Assembly (NCBI RefSeq): GCF_020217485.1
Contig: NZ_JAEKMI010000009.1
Span: 62,001 to 126,000, forward strand
Length of the DNA stretch: 64,000 bases
Origin: Mycobacterium sp. WUMAC-067
GTDB lineage: Bacteria; Actinomycetota; Actinomycetes; Mycobacteriales; Mycobacteriaceae
Direction: 5' to 3'
Part shown: piece after piece, positions 20,829-30,108 of the stretch
Layout of the letters: each line of letters opens with the position of its first letter
How positions within the stretch are numbered: position 1 is the stretch's first letter
The notes under the pieces: model-generated
Seen by the model: the letters and a program-made list of their open reading frames with translations, nothing else
Databases searched by the model: none
Told to the model about the DNA's origin: nothing
Program-made: the position numbers and the translations under genes

Positions 20829-20858
20829 TTGACCCTGTAGCCGCTGGTCACGTACCCT
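20829..20858 (+). promoter_or_regulatory. candidate SigA promoter of rplU-rpmA-obg
   Basis: TTGACC (20829-20834), 18-nt spacer, TACCCT (20853-20858). Both match mycobacterial SigA preferences (TTGNNN, TANNNT). A second -10-like TAAGCT lies at 20886-20891. The leader would be about 150 nt. Confidence 0.55.
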
Positions 20859-21016
20859 TGGACAGTTGTCGTCAGGCCGGGCGACTAAGCTTTGGCCGGC
20901 GGCAGCGGGACTCCCGGGGAATCGGCGCAGGCCCGCAACCCAGACCCACCACGTGCACCGCGGCTGGTTCGCGCGCGACGCGCCGAGCCGCGGTTAGAAG
21001 AAGGAGCAGAGCAACG

Positions 21017-21328
21017 ATGGCGACCTACGCAATCGTCAAGACGGGCGGCAAGCAGTACAAGGTCGCCGTCGGGGACGTGGTCAAGGTCGAGAAGCTCGAC
21101 TCTGAGCCGGGTTCGAACGTGTCGCTGCCGGTCGCACTGGTGGTGGACGGCGCCAAGGTGACCACCGACGCGGCCGCACTGGCCAAGGTCGCGGTCACCG
21201 GCGAGGTGCTCGAGCACACCAAGGGCCCCAAGATCCGTATCCACAAGTTCCGGAACAAGACCGGCTACCACAAGCGTCAGGGACACCGTCAGCGGCTGAC
21301 GGTCCTGAAGGTCACCGGCATCAAGTAG
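21017..21328 (+). CDS. rplU: 50S ribosomal protein L21
   Basis: Primary rRNA-binding protein of the large subunit, 103 aa. The N-terminus [27 protein letters not shown] and the C-terminal [20 protein letters not shown] are diagnostic. The frame is open upstream to about 20858, but ATG at 21017 preceded by AAGGAG (21001-21006) is the family start. rpmA follows after 13 nt. Confidence 0.98.
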   Translation: MATYAIVKTGGKQYKVAVGDVVKVEKLDSEPGSNVSLPVALVVDGAKVTTDAAALAKVAVTGEVLEHTKGPKIRIHKFRNKTGYHKRQGHRQRLTVLKVTGIK

Positions 21329-21341
21329 CAAAGGCGAAGAC

Positions 21342-21608
21342 ATGGCACACAAGAAGGGCGCTTCCAGCTCGCGCAACGGTCGCGATTCCGCCGCACAGCG
21401 GCTGGGTGTGAAGCGATTCGGCGGCCAGGTCGTCAAGGCCGGCGAGATCATCGTTCGTCAGCGCGGCACCAAGTTCCACCCGGGCGTCGGCGTCGGGCGC
21501 GGCGGCGACGACACGCTGTTCGCCAAGGAAGCCGGCGCCGTCGAATTCGGAATCAAGCGCGGCCGCAAGACCGTCAACATCGTCACGGCCGGTCAAACCA
21601 CCGACTGA
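21342..21608 (+). CDS. rpmA: 50S ribosomal protein L27
   Basis: Large-subunit protein whose N-terminal tail reaches the peptidyl-transferase centre. The 88-aa sequence begins [16 protein letters not shown] and includes [21 protein letters not shown]. It starts directly at MAHKK, without the cleaved leader found in Firmicutes. It is in an operon with rplU; a palindromic element separates it from obg. Confidence 0.98.
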   Translation: MAHKKGASSSRNGRDSAAQRLGVKRFGGQVVKAGEIIVRQRGTKFHPGVGVGRGGDDTLFAKEAGAVEFGIKRGRKTVNIVTAGQTTD

Positions 21609-21614
21609 GCGCCG

Positions 21615-21670
21615 CGAGCGTGCACCCACTGCGATAATTCGAGGCAATTCTCGCAGTAGCCGCACGCTCG
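21615..21670. repeat. palindromic element between rpmA and obg
   Basis: Outer arms CGAGCGTGC (21615-21623) and GCACGCTCG (21662-21670) pair perfectly, inner arms ACTGCGA (21628-21634) and TCGCAGT (21651-21657) pair perfectly, and AATT occurs on both sides of the loop. It has the same outer arm sequence and two-tier layout as the element at 548-609. It may attenuate or process the rpmA-obg transcript. Confidence 0.7.
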
Positions 21671-21698
21671 GCGAGCGAGACGGGTGAGAGGACCCAGG

Positions 21699-23174
21699 AT
21701 GCCTCGGTTCGTCGACCGCGTCGTCATCCATGCGCGCGCCGGTTCCGGAGGTAACGGCTGCGCCTCGGTCCATCGCGAGAAATTCAAGCCGCTGGGCGGC
21801 CCCGACGGCGGCAACGGCGGCCGCGGCGGCAGCATCGTCTTCGTCGTCGATCCGCAGGTCCACACCCTGCTCGACTTCCATTTCCATCCCCACGTCACCG
21901 CGCCGTCGGGCAAGCAGGGGATGGGCAACAATCGCGACGGCGCCGCCGGCGCCGACCTGGAAGTCAAAGTCCCCGACGGCACCGTCGTCCTCGACGACAA
22001 CGGCCGCCTGCTGGCCGACCTGGTCGGCGCGGGCACCCGCTTCGAAGCCGCCGCGGGCGGTCGCGGCGGCCTGGGCAACGCCGCGCTCGCCTCGCGCGCG
22101 CGCAAGGCTCCCGGGTTTGCGCTGCTGGGGGAGCAGGGCGAGACCCGCGACCTGACACTGGAACTCAAGACCGTCGCCGACGCCGGCCTGATCGGCTTCC
22201 CGTCGGCTGGCAAGTCCTCGCTGGTGTCCACCATCTCGGCGGCCAAACCCAAGATCGCCGACTACCCCTTCACCACGCTGGTGCCCAACCTCGGCGTGGT
22301 GTCGGCCGGCGAGCACACCTTCACCGTGGCCGACGTTCCCGGCCTGATCCCCGGGGCCTCGCAGGGCCGCGGCCTGGGCCTGGACTTCCTCCGGCACATC
22401 GAGCGGTGCGCCGTGCTGGTGCACGTCGTCGACTGCGCCACCGCGGAGCCGGGCCGCGACCCGATCTCCGATATCGACGCGCTGGAGGCCGAGCTCGCCG
22501 CGTATACGCCCACCCTGCAAGGGGACGCGACGTTGGGCGATCTCGCCGAGCGGCCTCGCGCGGTGGTGCTCAACAAGATCGACATCCCCGAGGCGCGCGA
22601 GCTCGCCGAATTCGTCCTCGACGAGATCGCCGAGCGCGGCTGGCCGGTGTTTTTGGTGTCGGCGGTCGCGCGAGAAGGTTTGCAGCCATTGATCTTTGGG
22701 CTCTGGACGATGATCTCAGAATACAAGGCCGCCCAACCGGAGATCGTGCCGCGCCGCCCGGTGATTCGCCCGGTCCCCGTCGACGACAGCGGCTTTCGCG
22801 TTGAGCCGGACCCCCAGCAGCCGGGCGCCTTCGTGGTCACCGGAGCACGGCCCGAACGCTGGGTGCGTCAGACCAACTTCGACAACGACGAGGCCGTGGG
22901 GTATCTCGGCGACCGCCTGGCGCGCCTTGGGGTCGAGGAGGAGCTGCTGCGGCTGGGTGCGCGTCCGGGGTGCGAGGTGACCATCGGCGACATGACGTTC
23001 GATTGGGAGCCGCAAACGCCTGCGGGACAACAGGTTGCGCTATCCGGGCGGGGCACCGACGTGCGGCTGGAGCGCAGCGATCGCGTCGGCGCCGCGGAGC
23101 GCAAGGCGGCCCGACGACAGCGCCGCGCCGGCGACGATGCAGAGCGCAGCGATGCGGAGGAGCGGCGCCCGTGA
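21699..23174 (+). CDS. obg: GTPase Obg
   Basis: Essential ribosome-associated GTPase linked to 50S assembly and stress response. The 491-aa protein has the Gly-rich Obg fold ([28 protein letters not shown]), the G domain with P-loop GFPSAGKSS near 172, DVPG and NKID, and a C-terminal OCT domain. I chose ATG at 21699 (MPRFVDRVV) because homology starts there and GAGAGGA precedes it; GTG at 21684 is in frame. The last 14 residues are encoded by the first MIRU unit, making the protein longer than the 479-aa M. tuberculosis form. proB follows behind the repeat array. Confidence 0.96.
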   Translation: MPRFVDRVVIHARAGSGGNGCASVHREKFKPLGGPDGGNGGRGGSIVFVVDPQVHTLLDFHFHPHVTAPSGKQGMGNNRDGAAGADLEVKVPDGTVVLDDNGRLLADLVGAGTRFEAAAGGRGGLGNAALASRARKAPGFALLGEQGETRDLTLELKTVADAGLIGFPSAGKSSLVSTISAAKPKIADYPFTTLVPNLGVVSAGEHTFTVADVPGLIPGASQGRGLGLDFLRHIERCAVLVHVVDCATAEPGRDPISDIDALEAELAAYTPTLQGDATLGDLAERPRAVVLNKIDIPEARELAEFVLDEIAERGWPVFLVSAVAREGLQPLIFGLWTMISEYKAAQPEIVPRRPVIRPVPVDDSGFRVEPDPQQPGAFVVTGARPERWVRQTNFDNDEAVGYLGDRLARLGVEEELLRLGARPGCEVTIGDMTFDWEPQTPAGQQVALSGRGTDVRLERSDRVGAAERKAARRQRRAGDDAERSDAEERRP

Positions 23175-23310
23175 CTAAGGTCGGCGACGATGCAGAGCGC
23201 AGCGATGCGGAGGCGCGGCGCCCGTGACTAAGGTCGGCGACGATGCAGAGCGCAGCGATGCGGAGGAGCGGCGCCCGTGACTAAGGTCGGCGACGATGCA
23301 GAGCGCAGCG
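23131..23310 (+). repeat. MIRU-type tandem array, 53-bp units
   Basis: Units begin at 23131, 23184 and 23237, exactly 53 bp apart, each with the core GATGCAGAGCGCAGCGATG and GAGCGGCGCCCGTGACTAA. Unit 2 differs from unit 1 by one base. A fourth copy from 23290 keeps 21 nt and then diverges into the proB ribosome-binding region. The obg stop lies inside unit 1. Because 53 is not a multiple of three, each unit shifts frame and carries short ATG-to-stop frames. This matches the size, placement and core of mycobacterial interspersed repetitive units. Confidence 0.85.
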
Positions 23311-23320
23311 GTGAGGGGCC

Positions 23321-24424
23321 GTGAGCGCTCAACGCGACGCTATCCGGAGCGCTCGCAGCCTGGTGGTCAAGGTGGGCACCAACGCGTTGACCACACCGGC
23401 CGGGGTGTTCGATGCCGGCCGGCTGGCCGGCCTCGCCGACGCGATCGAGGCGCGGATGAAGGCGGGCACCGACGTCGTCATCGTGTCCTCGGGTGCCATC
23501 GCCGCGGGCATCGAACCGCTGGGATTGGCCCGTCGCCCCAGGGATTTGGCGACCAAGCAGGCCGCGGCCAGCGTCGGTCAGGTGGCGCTGGTGAATTCGT
23601 GGAGCGCGGCGTTCGCCCGCTACGGCCGCACGGTCGGACAGGTGCTGCTGAGCGCCCACGACATCTCGATGCGGGCCCAGCACACCAACGCCCAGCGCAC
23701 GCTGGATCGGCTGCGCGCCCTGCATGCGGTGGCGATCGTCAACGAAAACGACACGGTGGCCACCAACGAGATCCGGTTCGGCGACAACGACCGGCTTTCG
23801 GCGCTGGTGGCGCACCTGGTCGGGGCCGAGGCGCTGGTGTTGTTGTCCGATATCGACGGGCTGTACGACTCCGATCCGCGCAAAACCGAAGGCGCGCAAT
23901 TCATTCCGGAGGTGTCAAGCTCGGCGGATCTGGACGGCGTGATCGCCGGACCGGGCAGCGATCTGGGTACCGGCGGCATGACCTCGAAGATGTCATCGGC
24001 GCTGCTGGCCGCCGACGCCGGTGTGCCGGTGCTGCTGGCCGCCGCGGCCGACGCCTCGACGGCGCTCACCGACGCGTCCGTCGGCACGGTGTTCGCCGCG
24101 CGACCCGCCCGGATGTCGGCGCGGCGGTTCTGGGTGCGTTACGCCGCCGAGGTGGCCGGCGCGCTGACCCTCGACGAAGGGGCGGTGCGCGCCGTGGTCG
24201 GGCAGCGCCGCTCGCTGCTGCCCGCGGGGATCACCGCGGTGTCCGGCCGGTTCTTCGGCGGCGACGTGGTCGAACTGCGCGGCCCGGACGCGGCGATGGT
24301 GGCCCGCGGCGTGGTCGCTTACGACGCAACGGAACTCGTCACCATGATCGGCCGATCGACCAGCGAGCTGCCCGGCGAACTGCGCAGGCCCGCCGTGCAC
24401 GCCGACGACCTGGTGGCCGTGTAA
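23321..24424 (+). CDS. proB: glutamate 5-kinase
   Basis: First enzyme of proline synthesis, phosphorylating glutamate to gamma-glutamyl phosphate for ProA. The 367-aa protein has an amino-acid kinase domain ([52 protein letters not shown]) and a C-terminal PUA domain from about residue 270. Start GTG at 23321 follows GAGGGG at the end of the MIRU array, so repeat copy number could affect coupling to obg. proA lies 12 kb downstream, a separation also seen in M. tuberculosis (Rv2439c, Rv2427c). Confidence 0.97.
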   Translation: MSAQRDAIRSARSLVVKVGTNALTTPAGVFDAGRLAGLADAIEARMKAGTDVVIVSSGAIAAGIEPLGLARRPRDLATKQAAASVGQVALVNSWSAAFARYGRTVGQVLLSAHDISMRAQHTNAQRTLDRLRALHAVAIVNENDTVATNEIRFGDNDRLSALVAHLVGAEALVLLSDIDGLYDSDPRKTEGAQFIPEVSSSADLDGVIAGPGSDLGTGGMTSKMSSALLAADAGVPVLLAAAADASTALTDASVGTVFAARPARMSARRFWVRYAAEVAGALTLDEGAVRAVVGQRRSLLPAGITAVSGRFFGGDVVELRGPDAAMVARGVVAYDATELVTMIGRSTSELPGELRRPAVHADDLVAV

Positions 24425-24466
24425 GAGGCGGTCCGGCTTGCGGCGCGGGTGGCGTCGACCTCCGAA

Positions 24467-24528
24467 CCATGAGGACTTTCGCAACGCCGCTAGCTGATGC
24501 GCTAGCACGTTTGAGAATCACCTCATGG
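24467..24528. repeat. 62-bp imperfect palindrome at the proB-tetR convergent junction
   Basis: CCATGAGG (24467-24474) and CCTCATGG (24521-24528) are perfect inverted arms. GCTAGC copies (24489-24494, 24501-24506) flank a 6-nt centre, and the two 14-nt segments between arms are equal in length and partly complementary. The tetR stop lies in the right arm. It is probably a bidirectional terminator. Confidence 0.6.
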
Positions 24529-25203
24529 TCTGATCACCGGGGCGCCGCCGGGTCGGCTCGCCGAGGTGGGTCTGAGATACAGTGCGCCCCAAACAATTTC
24601 GGCCAGGGTGGCGGCCAGCTCCGCGTCGTAGTCGGGCGGCCGCGCCGGTAGGTTCTGCTGGCAGGCGCGCTCGACCATCCAGGTCAGCGCGCTGGCGGTG
24701 GTCAGCGCCGCCAGTTCGGGGCGGATCGAGCCGTCGGCCTGGCCCGCTTCGATGACCCGGGTGAGCTGTTCGGAGATGCCGGTCAGCAGTTCGCGATACG
24801 TTTCGCCCGTCGGCGGGTCGTAGGCGGCCATCTCGTTGAGGGCCACCAGCACCGCCTGATGCCGTCGATAGGTGGCGATGATGTTGCTCATCGCCGTGTG
24901 CACGTCGGCGGGGTCGCGGCGCCCGGCCACCGTCCACCACCGCTGCGCGCCGTCGGTCAGGTCGCCGAACACCTGGCCCGCGAGCCGGCGAAGCAGATGG
25001 CCTTTGTCCTCGAAGTAGATGTAGAAGCTGGCGCGGGAGATGCCCGCTTCACCGGAAAGCCGATCCACGCTGAGTTCGGTGAAGCTCGCGCCGTCGCGCA
25101 TCAGCCGCTCGGTGGCGTCCAGCAGCCGGCGCTCCATCTCCTCGCGCCGCTGCGCGCGCCCCACGCTTCGGTGGCCCTGCGGCTTGCGGGTGAGCGACGG
25201 CAT
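24523..25203 (-). CDS. TetR family transcriptional regulator
   Basis: A 226-aa one-component regulator. The helix-turn-helix domain covers about residues 20-70 (RLLDATERLMRD, LSVDRLSGEAGISRASFYIYFEDKGHLLRRL), and the C-terminal ligand-binding domain is mostly helical and unassigned. It is divergent from a P450 gene, with a perfect palindrome in the 105-nt gap, so it most likely represses the P450 and itself. ATG at 25203 has TATGCT 6 nt upstream, predicting a leaderless mRNA. No orthologue occurs between proB and nadE in M. tuberculosis. The ligand is unknown. Confidence 0.9.
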   Translation of the reverse strand: MPSLTRKPQGHRSVGRAQRREEMERRLLDATERLMRDGASFTELSVDRLSGEAGISRASFYIYFEDKGHLLRRLAGQVFGDLTDGAQRWWTVAGRRDPADVHTAMSNIIATYRRHQAVLVALNEMAAYDPPTGETYRELLTGISEQLTRVIEAGQADGSIRPELAALTTASALTWMVERACQQNLPARPPDYDAELAATLAEIVWGALYLRPTSASRPGGAPVIRP

Positions 25204-25209
25204 GCGCCG

Positions 25210-25215
25210 AGCATA
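25210..25215 (-). promoter_or_regulatory. -10 hexamer of tetR, predicted leaderless
   Basis: On the minus strand TATGCT is followed by 6 nt and the ATG at 25203. Confidence 0.5.
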
Positions 25216-25232
25216 GCCGACCTTTCGACATC

Positions 25233-25262
25233 TTGACTAGACATACTGTCTAGGCATATCGT
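25233..25262 (+). promoter_or_regulatory. candidate promoter of the cytochrome P450 gene
   Basis: TTGACT (25233-25238), 18-nt spacer, TATCGT (25257-25262). The operator palindrome sits inside the spacer, so a bound repressor would block RNA polymerase. The leader is about 40 nt with GGGAGGA before the ATG. Confidence 0.5.
25237..25253. promoter_or_regulatory. TetR-type operator palindrome
   Basis: CTAGACA-TAC-TGTCTAG is a perfect 17-bp inverted repeat between the divergent tetR and P450 genes, placed between the -35 and -10 of the P450 promoter and next to the tetR promoter. Confidence 0.7.
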
Positions 25263-25308
25263 CAGGCAAAGTTTGTGACCGGCGTCATACAAGGGAGGAT
25301 CAGCCACC

Positions 25309-26586
25309 ATGGCCGTGATGACGGGTACGCCCGGGGCCGAGAAGTCCGGCCGCGCCTACGACGAGATCGACCTGTCCTCGCGGGCGTTTTGGTCCACGAC
25401 GGCGGCGGATCGGGAACGTTCGTTCGCCGTGCTGCGCGCCGAGCGCCCGGTCAGCTGGCATCCGCCGGTCGAAGATTCGCTGATGCCCGATCCCGCCGAT
25501 CCCGGCTTCTGGGCGGTCACTCGTCGCGCCGACATCGTCGCGGTCAGCCGCAACAACGACGTCTTCCTGTCCGGCCAGGGGGTGATGTTCGAGAGCATTC
25601 CCGTCGAACTGCTCGAGGCGTCGCAGTCGTTCCTGGCGATGGACCCGCCGCGGCACACCAAGTTGCGCAAGCTCGCCCACGCCGCGCTGAGCCCCCGGCA
25701 GGTGCGCCGCATCGAAGACTCGATCAAGGCCAACGCCAAGACCATCGTCGGAGAACTGCGGGCCGTCGGCAGCGGTGCGGATTTCGTCGACCACTGCGCT
25801 AAGGAGCTGCCCATCCGCACCCTCTCGGACATGATGGGAATCCCGGAATCCGAGCGCGAGCGCATGGCACACGCCACCGACGCCCTGGTTTCCTGGGCCG
25901 ACCCGGAGTTCCTCAACGGACGTCCGGCGCTGGAAGTCCTGGTCGAAAACCAGCTGTACCTCCATGAGGTCGTCGGCGCCCTGGCCACCGAACGCCGCGA
26001 GCGGCCCGGTGACGACCTGATCAGCAGCCTGGTGACCGCCGAGGTGGACGGGGACCGCCTGGAAGACGCGGAGGTGGCGGCGTTCTTCGTGCTGCTCTCG
26101 GTGGCGGGAAACGACACCACCCGCCAGACCGTCAGCCACACGCTGAAGGCGCTCACCGACTTTCCCGACGAGAAGGCCTGGCTGCTCGGCGATTTCGACA
26201 ACCGGATCGGCACCGCCATCGAGGAGTTCATCCGCTGGGCCACCCCGGTCATGACCTTCCGCCGCACGGCGGCAACGGATATCGAGCTGGGCGGCCAGAC
26301 CATTCTGGCGGGGGAGAAGGTGGTCATGTTCTATCCGTCCGGCAACTGGGACACCGACGCGTTCGATCACCCCGAACGCCTGAACCTGAGCCGCGACCCC
26401 AATCCGCACGTCGGTTTCGGCGGTGGTGGTCTGCACTTCTGCCTCGGTGCGCACGTCGCCCGGGCGCAGCTGCGCGCCGTCTTCGGCGAGCTGTTTCGTC
26501 AGCTGCCCGGCATCCAGGCGGGCGAGCCGACGTATTTGGCGGGCAATTTCGTGCACGCCGTGCGCAGCATGCCGTGCACCTTCTAA
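25309..26586 (+). CDS. cytochrome P450
   Basis: Haem monooxygenase of 425 aa. The I-helix oxygen motif is AGNDTTRQT, the K-helix ExxR is in EEFIRW, and the haem ligand is C378 in FGGGGLHFCLGAHVARAQL. The sequence resembles the mycobacterial CYP124/CYP125/CYP142 group, which hydroxylates methyl-branched lipids or the cholesterol side chain, but the subfamily cannot be fixed here. ATG at 25309 follows GGGAGGATCAGCCACC. It is divergent from and probably repressed by the TetR gene. No ferredoxin gene is adjacent. Its stop overlaps the convergent sirtuin stop by 4 nt. Confidence 0.93.
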   Translation: MAVMTGTPGAEKSGRAYDEIDLSSRAFWSTTAADRERSFAVLRAERPVSWHPPVEDSLMPDPADPGFWAVTRRADIVAVSRNNDVFLSGQGVMFESIPVELLEASQSFLAMDPPRHTKLRKLAHAALSPRQVRRIEDSIKANAKTIVGELRAVGSGADFVDHCAKELPIRTLSDMMGIPESERERMAHATDALVSWADPEFLNGRPALEVLVENQLYLHEVVGALATERRERPGDDLISSLVTAEVDGDRLEDAEVAAFFVLLSVAGNDTTRQTVSHTLKALTDFPDEKAWLLGDFDNRIGTAIEEFIRWATPVMTFRRTAATDIELGGQTILAGEKVVMFYPSGNWDTDAFDHPERLNLSRDPNPHVGFGGGGLHFCLGAHVARAQLRAVFGELFRQLPGIQAGEPTYLAGNFVHAVRSMPCTF

Positions 26587-27431
26587 TGCGTTGCCAGGGG
26601 CGATAATTCGTCGGCGAGCAGCGCGAGCAGCTCGGAGCATCCGCCGTCGACCTTGACCGTGGCCAGGTCGTCGCCGCGGGTGCTGCCGCGGTTGACGATG
26701 GCGATCGGGATGCCCAGCGCGGCCGCGTGCCGCACGAATCGATAGCCGGAGAACACGGTCAGCGACGACCCGGCGACCAGCAGCGCATCGGCCTGGTCGA
26801 CCATCTTATAAGCTTTGGCCACAACGTCTTTCGGAACGCTGTCACCGAAATAGACGATATCCGGTTTGAGCATGCCGCCGCAGCGCACACAGTCGAGATA
26901 GCGGAACGAGGCGGTATCGGCGACGACGGCGTCGGCATCGGGAGCCACGGCCAGCCCGCCGATCGCCTCGGCGCGCTCGATGAATCCGGGGTTGAGCGCT
27001 TCCAGCTGTTCGGCCAGCGCGGCACGGCTCATGGTGTGGCCGCAGCTCAGGCAGATCACCCGCGCGTAGGTGCCGTGCAGGTCGATGACGTTGCGGCTGC
27101 CCGCCTTGGTGTGCAGCAGGTCGACGTTCTGGGTGATGACGCCGGTGACCACCGACGCTGCCTCGAGCGCGGCCAACGCCCGATGGCCCGCGTTGGGCAG
27201 CGTGTCGTCCATGTGCCGCCAGCCGACGTGGTTGCGCGCCCAGTACCGCTGCCGAAACGCGGCTTCGCCGATGAACTGTTGGATGGTCATGGGATTGCTC
27301 GGCGGTGAATCGGGTCCGCGGTAGTCGGGGATCCCGGAATCGGTGGAGATGCCGGCGCCCGTCAGCACCGCGACCCGGCGCCCGGCCAGCAGCGAGACCA
27401 GCTCCGGGGATTCTGCGGGGATGACGGTCAC
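26583..27431 (-). CDS. NAD-dependent protein deacylase, Sir2 family
   Basis: Sirtuin of 282 aa that removes acyl groups from lysine using NAD+ and releases nicotinamide. It has GAGISTDSGIPDYRG, TQNVDLLHTKAG, the catalytic His in DLHGTY, a four-Cys zinc site (CLSCGH and CVRCGGML), and GSSLTVFSGYRFV. The long insert between the zinc Cys pairs resembles class II (SIRT4-like) sirtuins. It starts with GTG and is 16 nt downstream of the isochorismatase-family gene, so the two are co-transcribed. It is distinct from the better known mycobacterial Rv1151c gene location. Confidence 0.9.
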   Translation of the reverse strand: MTVIPAESPELVSLLAGRRVAVLTGAGISTDSGIPDYRGPDSPPSNPMTIQQFIGEAAFRQRYWARNHVGWRHMDDTLPNAGHRALAALEAASVVTGVITQNVDLLHTKAGSRNVIDLHGTYARVICLSCGHTMSRAALAEQLEALNPGFIERAEAIGGLAVAPDADAVVADTASFRYLDCVRCGGMLKPDIVYFGDSVPKDVVAKAYKMVDQADALLVAGSSLTVFSGYRFVRHAAALGIPIAIVNRGSTRGDDLATVKVDGGCSELLALLADELSPLATH

Positions 27432-27447
27432 CTGGCCAGGGTACGGA

Positions 27448-27993
27448 TCACGCCGGGCCGAGGCAGTCCGCGGCGGTCGTGAGCTCGGCGGACATGTTCT
27501 GCTCCATCATCTTGCACGCCGCCGCGCCCAGGTCGGGGTCGATGTGGGCGACCGCGTCGGTCGGGATCACGACGGGGAAGTGCCGCACGTAGGCGTCCAG
27601 GGCCGTGTAGAGGATGCATTGCTCGGTGACCTGGCCGGTGATGATCAACCGCTGGGTGTCCAGCCGGCCGAGCAGATACGCCAGCGCCGTCGAATAGAAC
27701 GCACTGTGGCGGACCTTGGTCATCAGGCGGCTGCCTTCTGCGGGCGCGATCGGCTTGACCAGATCGGGCCGCGCGCCATCGAGCGCCGAGCGGACGATTC
27801 CGGAGAACTCAGCGGTGAAATCGCCGTAGTTGTCGTTGACGTAGATCAGGTCGACGTCGCCGGATGCGCGCGCCCTCCGGACCAAATCGGTCAAAGGCTC
27901 GATGATCTTCTCGACATTGGGTATTAGATCTTCAGCGTCGGGATGTTGATAGGTATTCATCATGTCGACCACGAGGACCGCAGTGTCGCTCAT
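27448..27993 (-). CDS. isochorismatase-family cysteine hydrolase
   Basis: A 181-aa hydrolase of the isochorismatase-like superfamily. The presumed triad is D10 (VLVVDMMN), K93 (LMTKVRHSAF) and C126 (VTEQCILYTALDAY). The metal-binding DxH of nicotinamidases is absent: the region reads YVNDNYGDF, so it is not a typical PncA. It is divergent from nadE (59-nt gap) and in an operon with the sirtuin, which suggests, but does not show, a link to NAD or amide turnover. A carbamoyl or N-acyl amide substrate is equally possible. Confidence 0.87.
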   Translation of the reverse strand: MSDTAVLVVDMMNTYQHPDAEDLIPNVEKIIEPLTDLVRRARASGDVDLIYVNDNYGDFTAEFSGIVRSALDGARPDLVKPIAPAEGSRLMTKVRHSAFYSTALAYLLGRLDTQRLIITGQVTEQCILYTALDAYVRHFPVVIPTDAVAHIDPDLGAAACKMMEQNMSAELTTAADCLGPA

Positions 27994-28052
27994 GCCGTTC
28001 GGGATACCCGGCGGCGAGGAGTTGACACCCCCGAGGCGACAATGGAAGGGCG

Positions 28053-30095
28053 ATGGACTTTTACAACGTTTACAGCCAGGGCTTCGCCCGCGTCGCCGCG
28101 TGCACGCACCACACCGTCATCGGTGACCCCGCCGCGAACGCCGACTCGGTCCTACGGATGGCCCGGGAGTGCCACGACGACGGCGTAGCGCTGGCCGTTT
28201 TCCCGGAACTGACACTGTCCGGCTATTCGATCGAAGACATCGTCCTGCAAGACCTGCTGCTCGACGACGTCGAAAAGGCCATCGCCGACATCGTCGCGGC
28301 CTCGGCCGAGTTGTTGCCGGTTTTGGTGGTCGGCGCCCCGGTCCGTCACCGGCACCGCATCTACAACGGCGCCGTGGTCATCCACCGCGGCGCGGTGCTC
28401 GGCGTGACGCCCAAGTCGTACCTGCCCACCTATCGGGAGTTCTACGAACGCCGCCAGATCGCGCCCGGAGACGACGAGCGCGGCACCATCCGGCTCGCGG
28501 GGGTCGAGGCGCCGTTCGGTCCCGATCTGCTGTTCGCCGCCTCCGACCTGCCCGGTTTCGTGCTGCACGTGGAAATCTGCGAGGACATGTTCGTGCCGAT
28601 TCCACCCAGCGCGGAGGCCGCGCTCGCGGGTGCGACGGTGCTGGCCAACCTGTCCGGCAGCCCGATCACCATCGGCCGCGCCGAGGACCGCTGCCTGCTG
28701 GCCCGTTCGGCCTCGTCGCGTTGCCTGGCCGCCTACGTGTATTCGGCTGCCGGCGCGGGCGAGTCGACGACCGATCTGGCCTGGGACGGTCAGACCATGG
28801 TGTTCGAAAACGGTGTGCTACTCGCCATGTCCGAGCGTTTCCCCCAAGGGGAGCGCCGCAGCGTCGCCGACGTCGACCTCGAATTGCTTCGCGCGGAACG
28901 GCTCCGGATGGGCACGTTCGACGACAACCGGCGCCACCACCGGACGACGGCGGAGTCGTTCCGGCGCATCGAGTTCCGGCTGGACCCGCCGGGCGGCGAC
29001 ATCGGGCTGCTGCGGGAGATCGAGCGGTTCCCCTTTGTGCCCGCCGACCCGCAACGGCTGGAACAGGATTGCTTCGAGGGCTACAACATCCAGGTCGCCG
29101 GCCTCGAACAGCGTTTGCGTGCCCTGGATTTCCCGAAGGTCGTCATCGGGATTTCCGGTGGGCTGGATTCGACGCACGCGCTGATCGTCGCGGCGCGCGC
29201 AATGGACCGCGAACAGCGGCCCCGCAGCGACATTCTGGCGTTCACGCTGCCCGGCTTCGCCACCGGGGACCGCACTAAGCGCAATGCGATCGAGCTGTGC
29301 CGCGCCCTGGGGGTGACGTTCTCCGAGATCGACATCCGCGAGACGGCGCAGCTGATGCTCAAGGAGATGGACCACCCGTTCGCGCGCGGCGAGAAGGTCT
29401 ACGACGTCACCTTCGAGAACGTCCAGGCCGGCTTGCGCACCGACTACCTGTTCCGGCTGGCCAACCAGCGCGGCGGCATCGTGCTGGGCACCGGCGACCT
29501 GTCCGAACTGGGCCTGGGCTGGTCGACCTACGGTGTCGGCGACCAGATGTCGCACTACAACGTCAACGGCGGCGTACCCAAGACCCTGGTTCAGCACCTG
29601 ATCCGCTGGGTGATTTCCTCGGAGCAGTTCGAGCCGGAGGTCTGCGAGGTGCTGCAGTCGGTGCTCGACACCGAGATCACGCCGGAGCTGGTACCCAGCG
29701 GCGAAGAGGAAGAGCTGCAGAGCAGCGAGGCGAAGGTCGGCCCCTTTGCGCTGCAGGATTTTTCACTGTTCCACGTGCTGCGCTTCGGATTCCGGCCGTC
29801 GAAGATCGCGTTTTTGGCCTGGCATGCGTGGAGCGATCCCGAGCACGGCATCTGGCCGCCCGGCTTCCCGGAAGACAAGCGACCGTCTTACTCGCTCAAG
29901 GAGATTCGGCACTGGCTGCAGGTGTTCGTGCAGCGGTTCTACTCGTTCAGCCAGTTCAAGCGTTCGGCGCTGCCCAATGGGCCCAAGGTGTCGCACGGTG
30001 GTTCGCTGTCGCCGCGGGGGGATTGGCGGGCGCCGTCCGACATGTCCGCGCGCATCTGGCTCGACGAGATCGACCGCGAAGTTCCCGAAGACTAG
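28053..30095 (+). CDS. nadE: glutamine-dependent NAD+ synthetase
   Basis: Last step of NAD synthesis: nicotinate adenine dinucleotide plus glutamine and ATP gives NAD+. The 680-aa protein fuses a nitrilase-type glutaminase domain (triad E52, K121, C176) to an ammonia-dependent synthetase domain with P-loop SGGLDS (368-373). The triad numbering equals that of M. tuberculosis NadE (Rv2438c), which supports the ATG at 28053; GGAAGG precedes it. nadD, the preceding pathway step, lies 12 kb downstream. The stop is 13 nt from the convergent MocR gene stop. Confidence 0.98.
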   Translation: MDFYNVYSQGFARVAACTHHTVIGDPAANADSVLRMARECHDDGVALAVFPELTLSGYSIEDIVLQDLLLDDVEKAIADIVAASAELLPVLVVGAPVRHRHRIYNGAVVIHRGAVLGVTPKSYLPTYREFYERRQIAPGDDERGTIRLAGVEAPFGPDLLFAASDLPGFVLHVEICEDMFVPIPPSAEAALAGATVLANLSGSPITIGRAEDRCLLARSASSRCLAAYVYSAAGAGESTTDLAWDGQTMVFENGVLLAMSERFPQGERRSVADVDLELLRAERLRMGTFDDNRRHHRTTAESFRRIEFRLDPPGGDIGLLREIERFPFVPADPQRLEQDCFEGYNIQVAGLEQRLRALDFPKVVIGISGGLDSTHALIVAARAMDREQRPRSDILAFTLPGFATGDRTKRNAIELCRALGVTFSEIDIRETAQLMLKEMDHPFARGEKVYDVTFENVQAGLRTDYLFRLANQRGGIVLGTGDLSELGLGWSTYGVGDQMSHYNVNGGVPKTLVQHLIRWVISSEQFEPEVCEVLQSVLDTEITPELVPSGEEEELQSSEAKVGPFALQDFSLFHVLRFGFRPSKIAFLAWHAWSDPEHGIWPPGFPEDKRPSYSLKEIRHWLQVFVQRFYSFSQFKRSALPNGPKVSHGGSLSPRGDWRAPSDMSARIWLDEIDREVPED

Positions 30096-30108
30096 CGGGC
30101 GCGCCCCC

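Noticed and set aside
23131-23310. CRISPR array at the tandem repeats
   Set aside because: The 53-bp units are directly adjacent without unique spacers, and no cas genes are present.
27448-27993. Nicotinamidase/pyrazinamidase (pncA)
   Set aside because: The Asp-Lys-Cys triad is present but the metal-binding Asp/His set of PncA is not.
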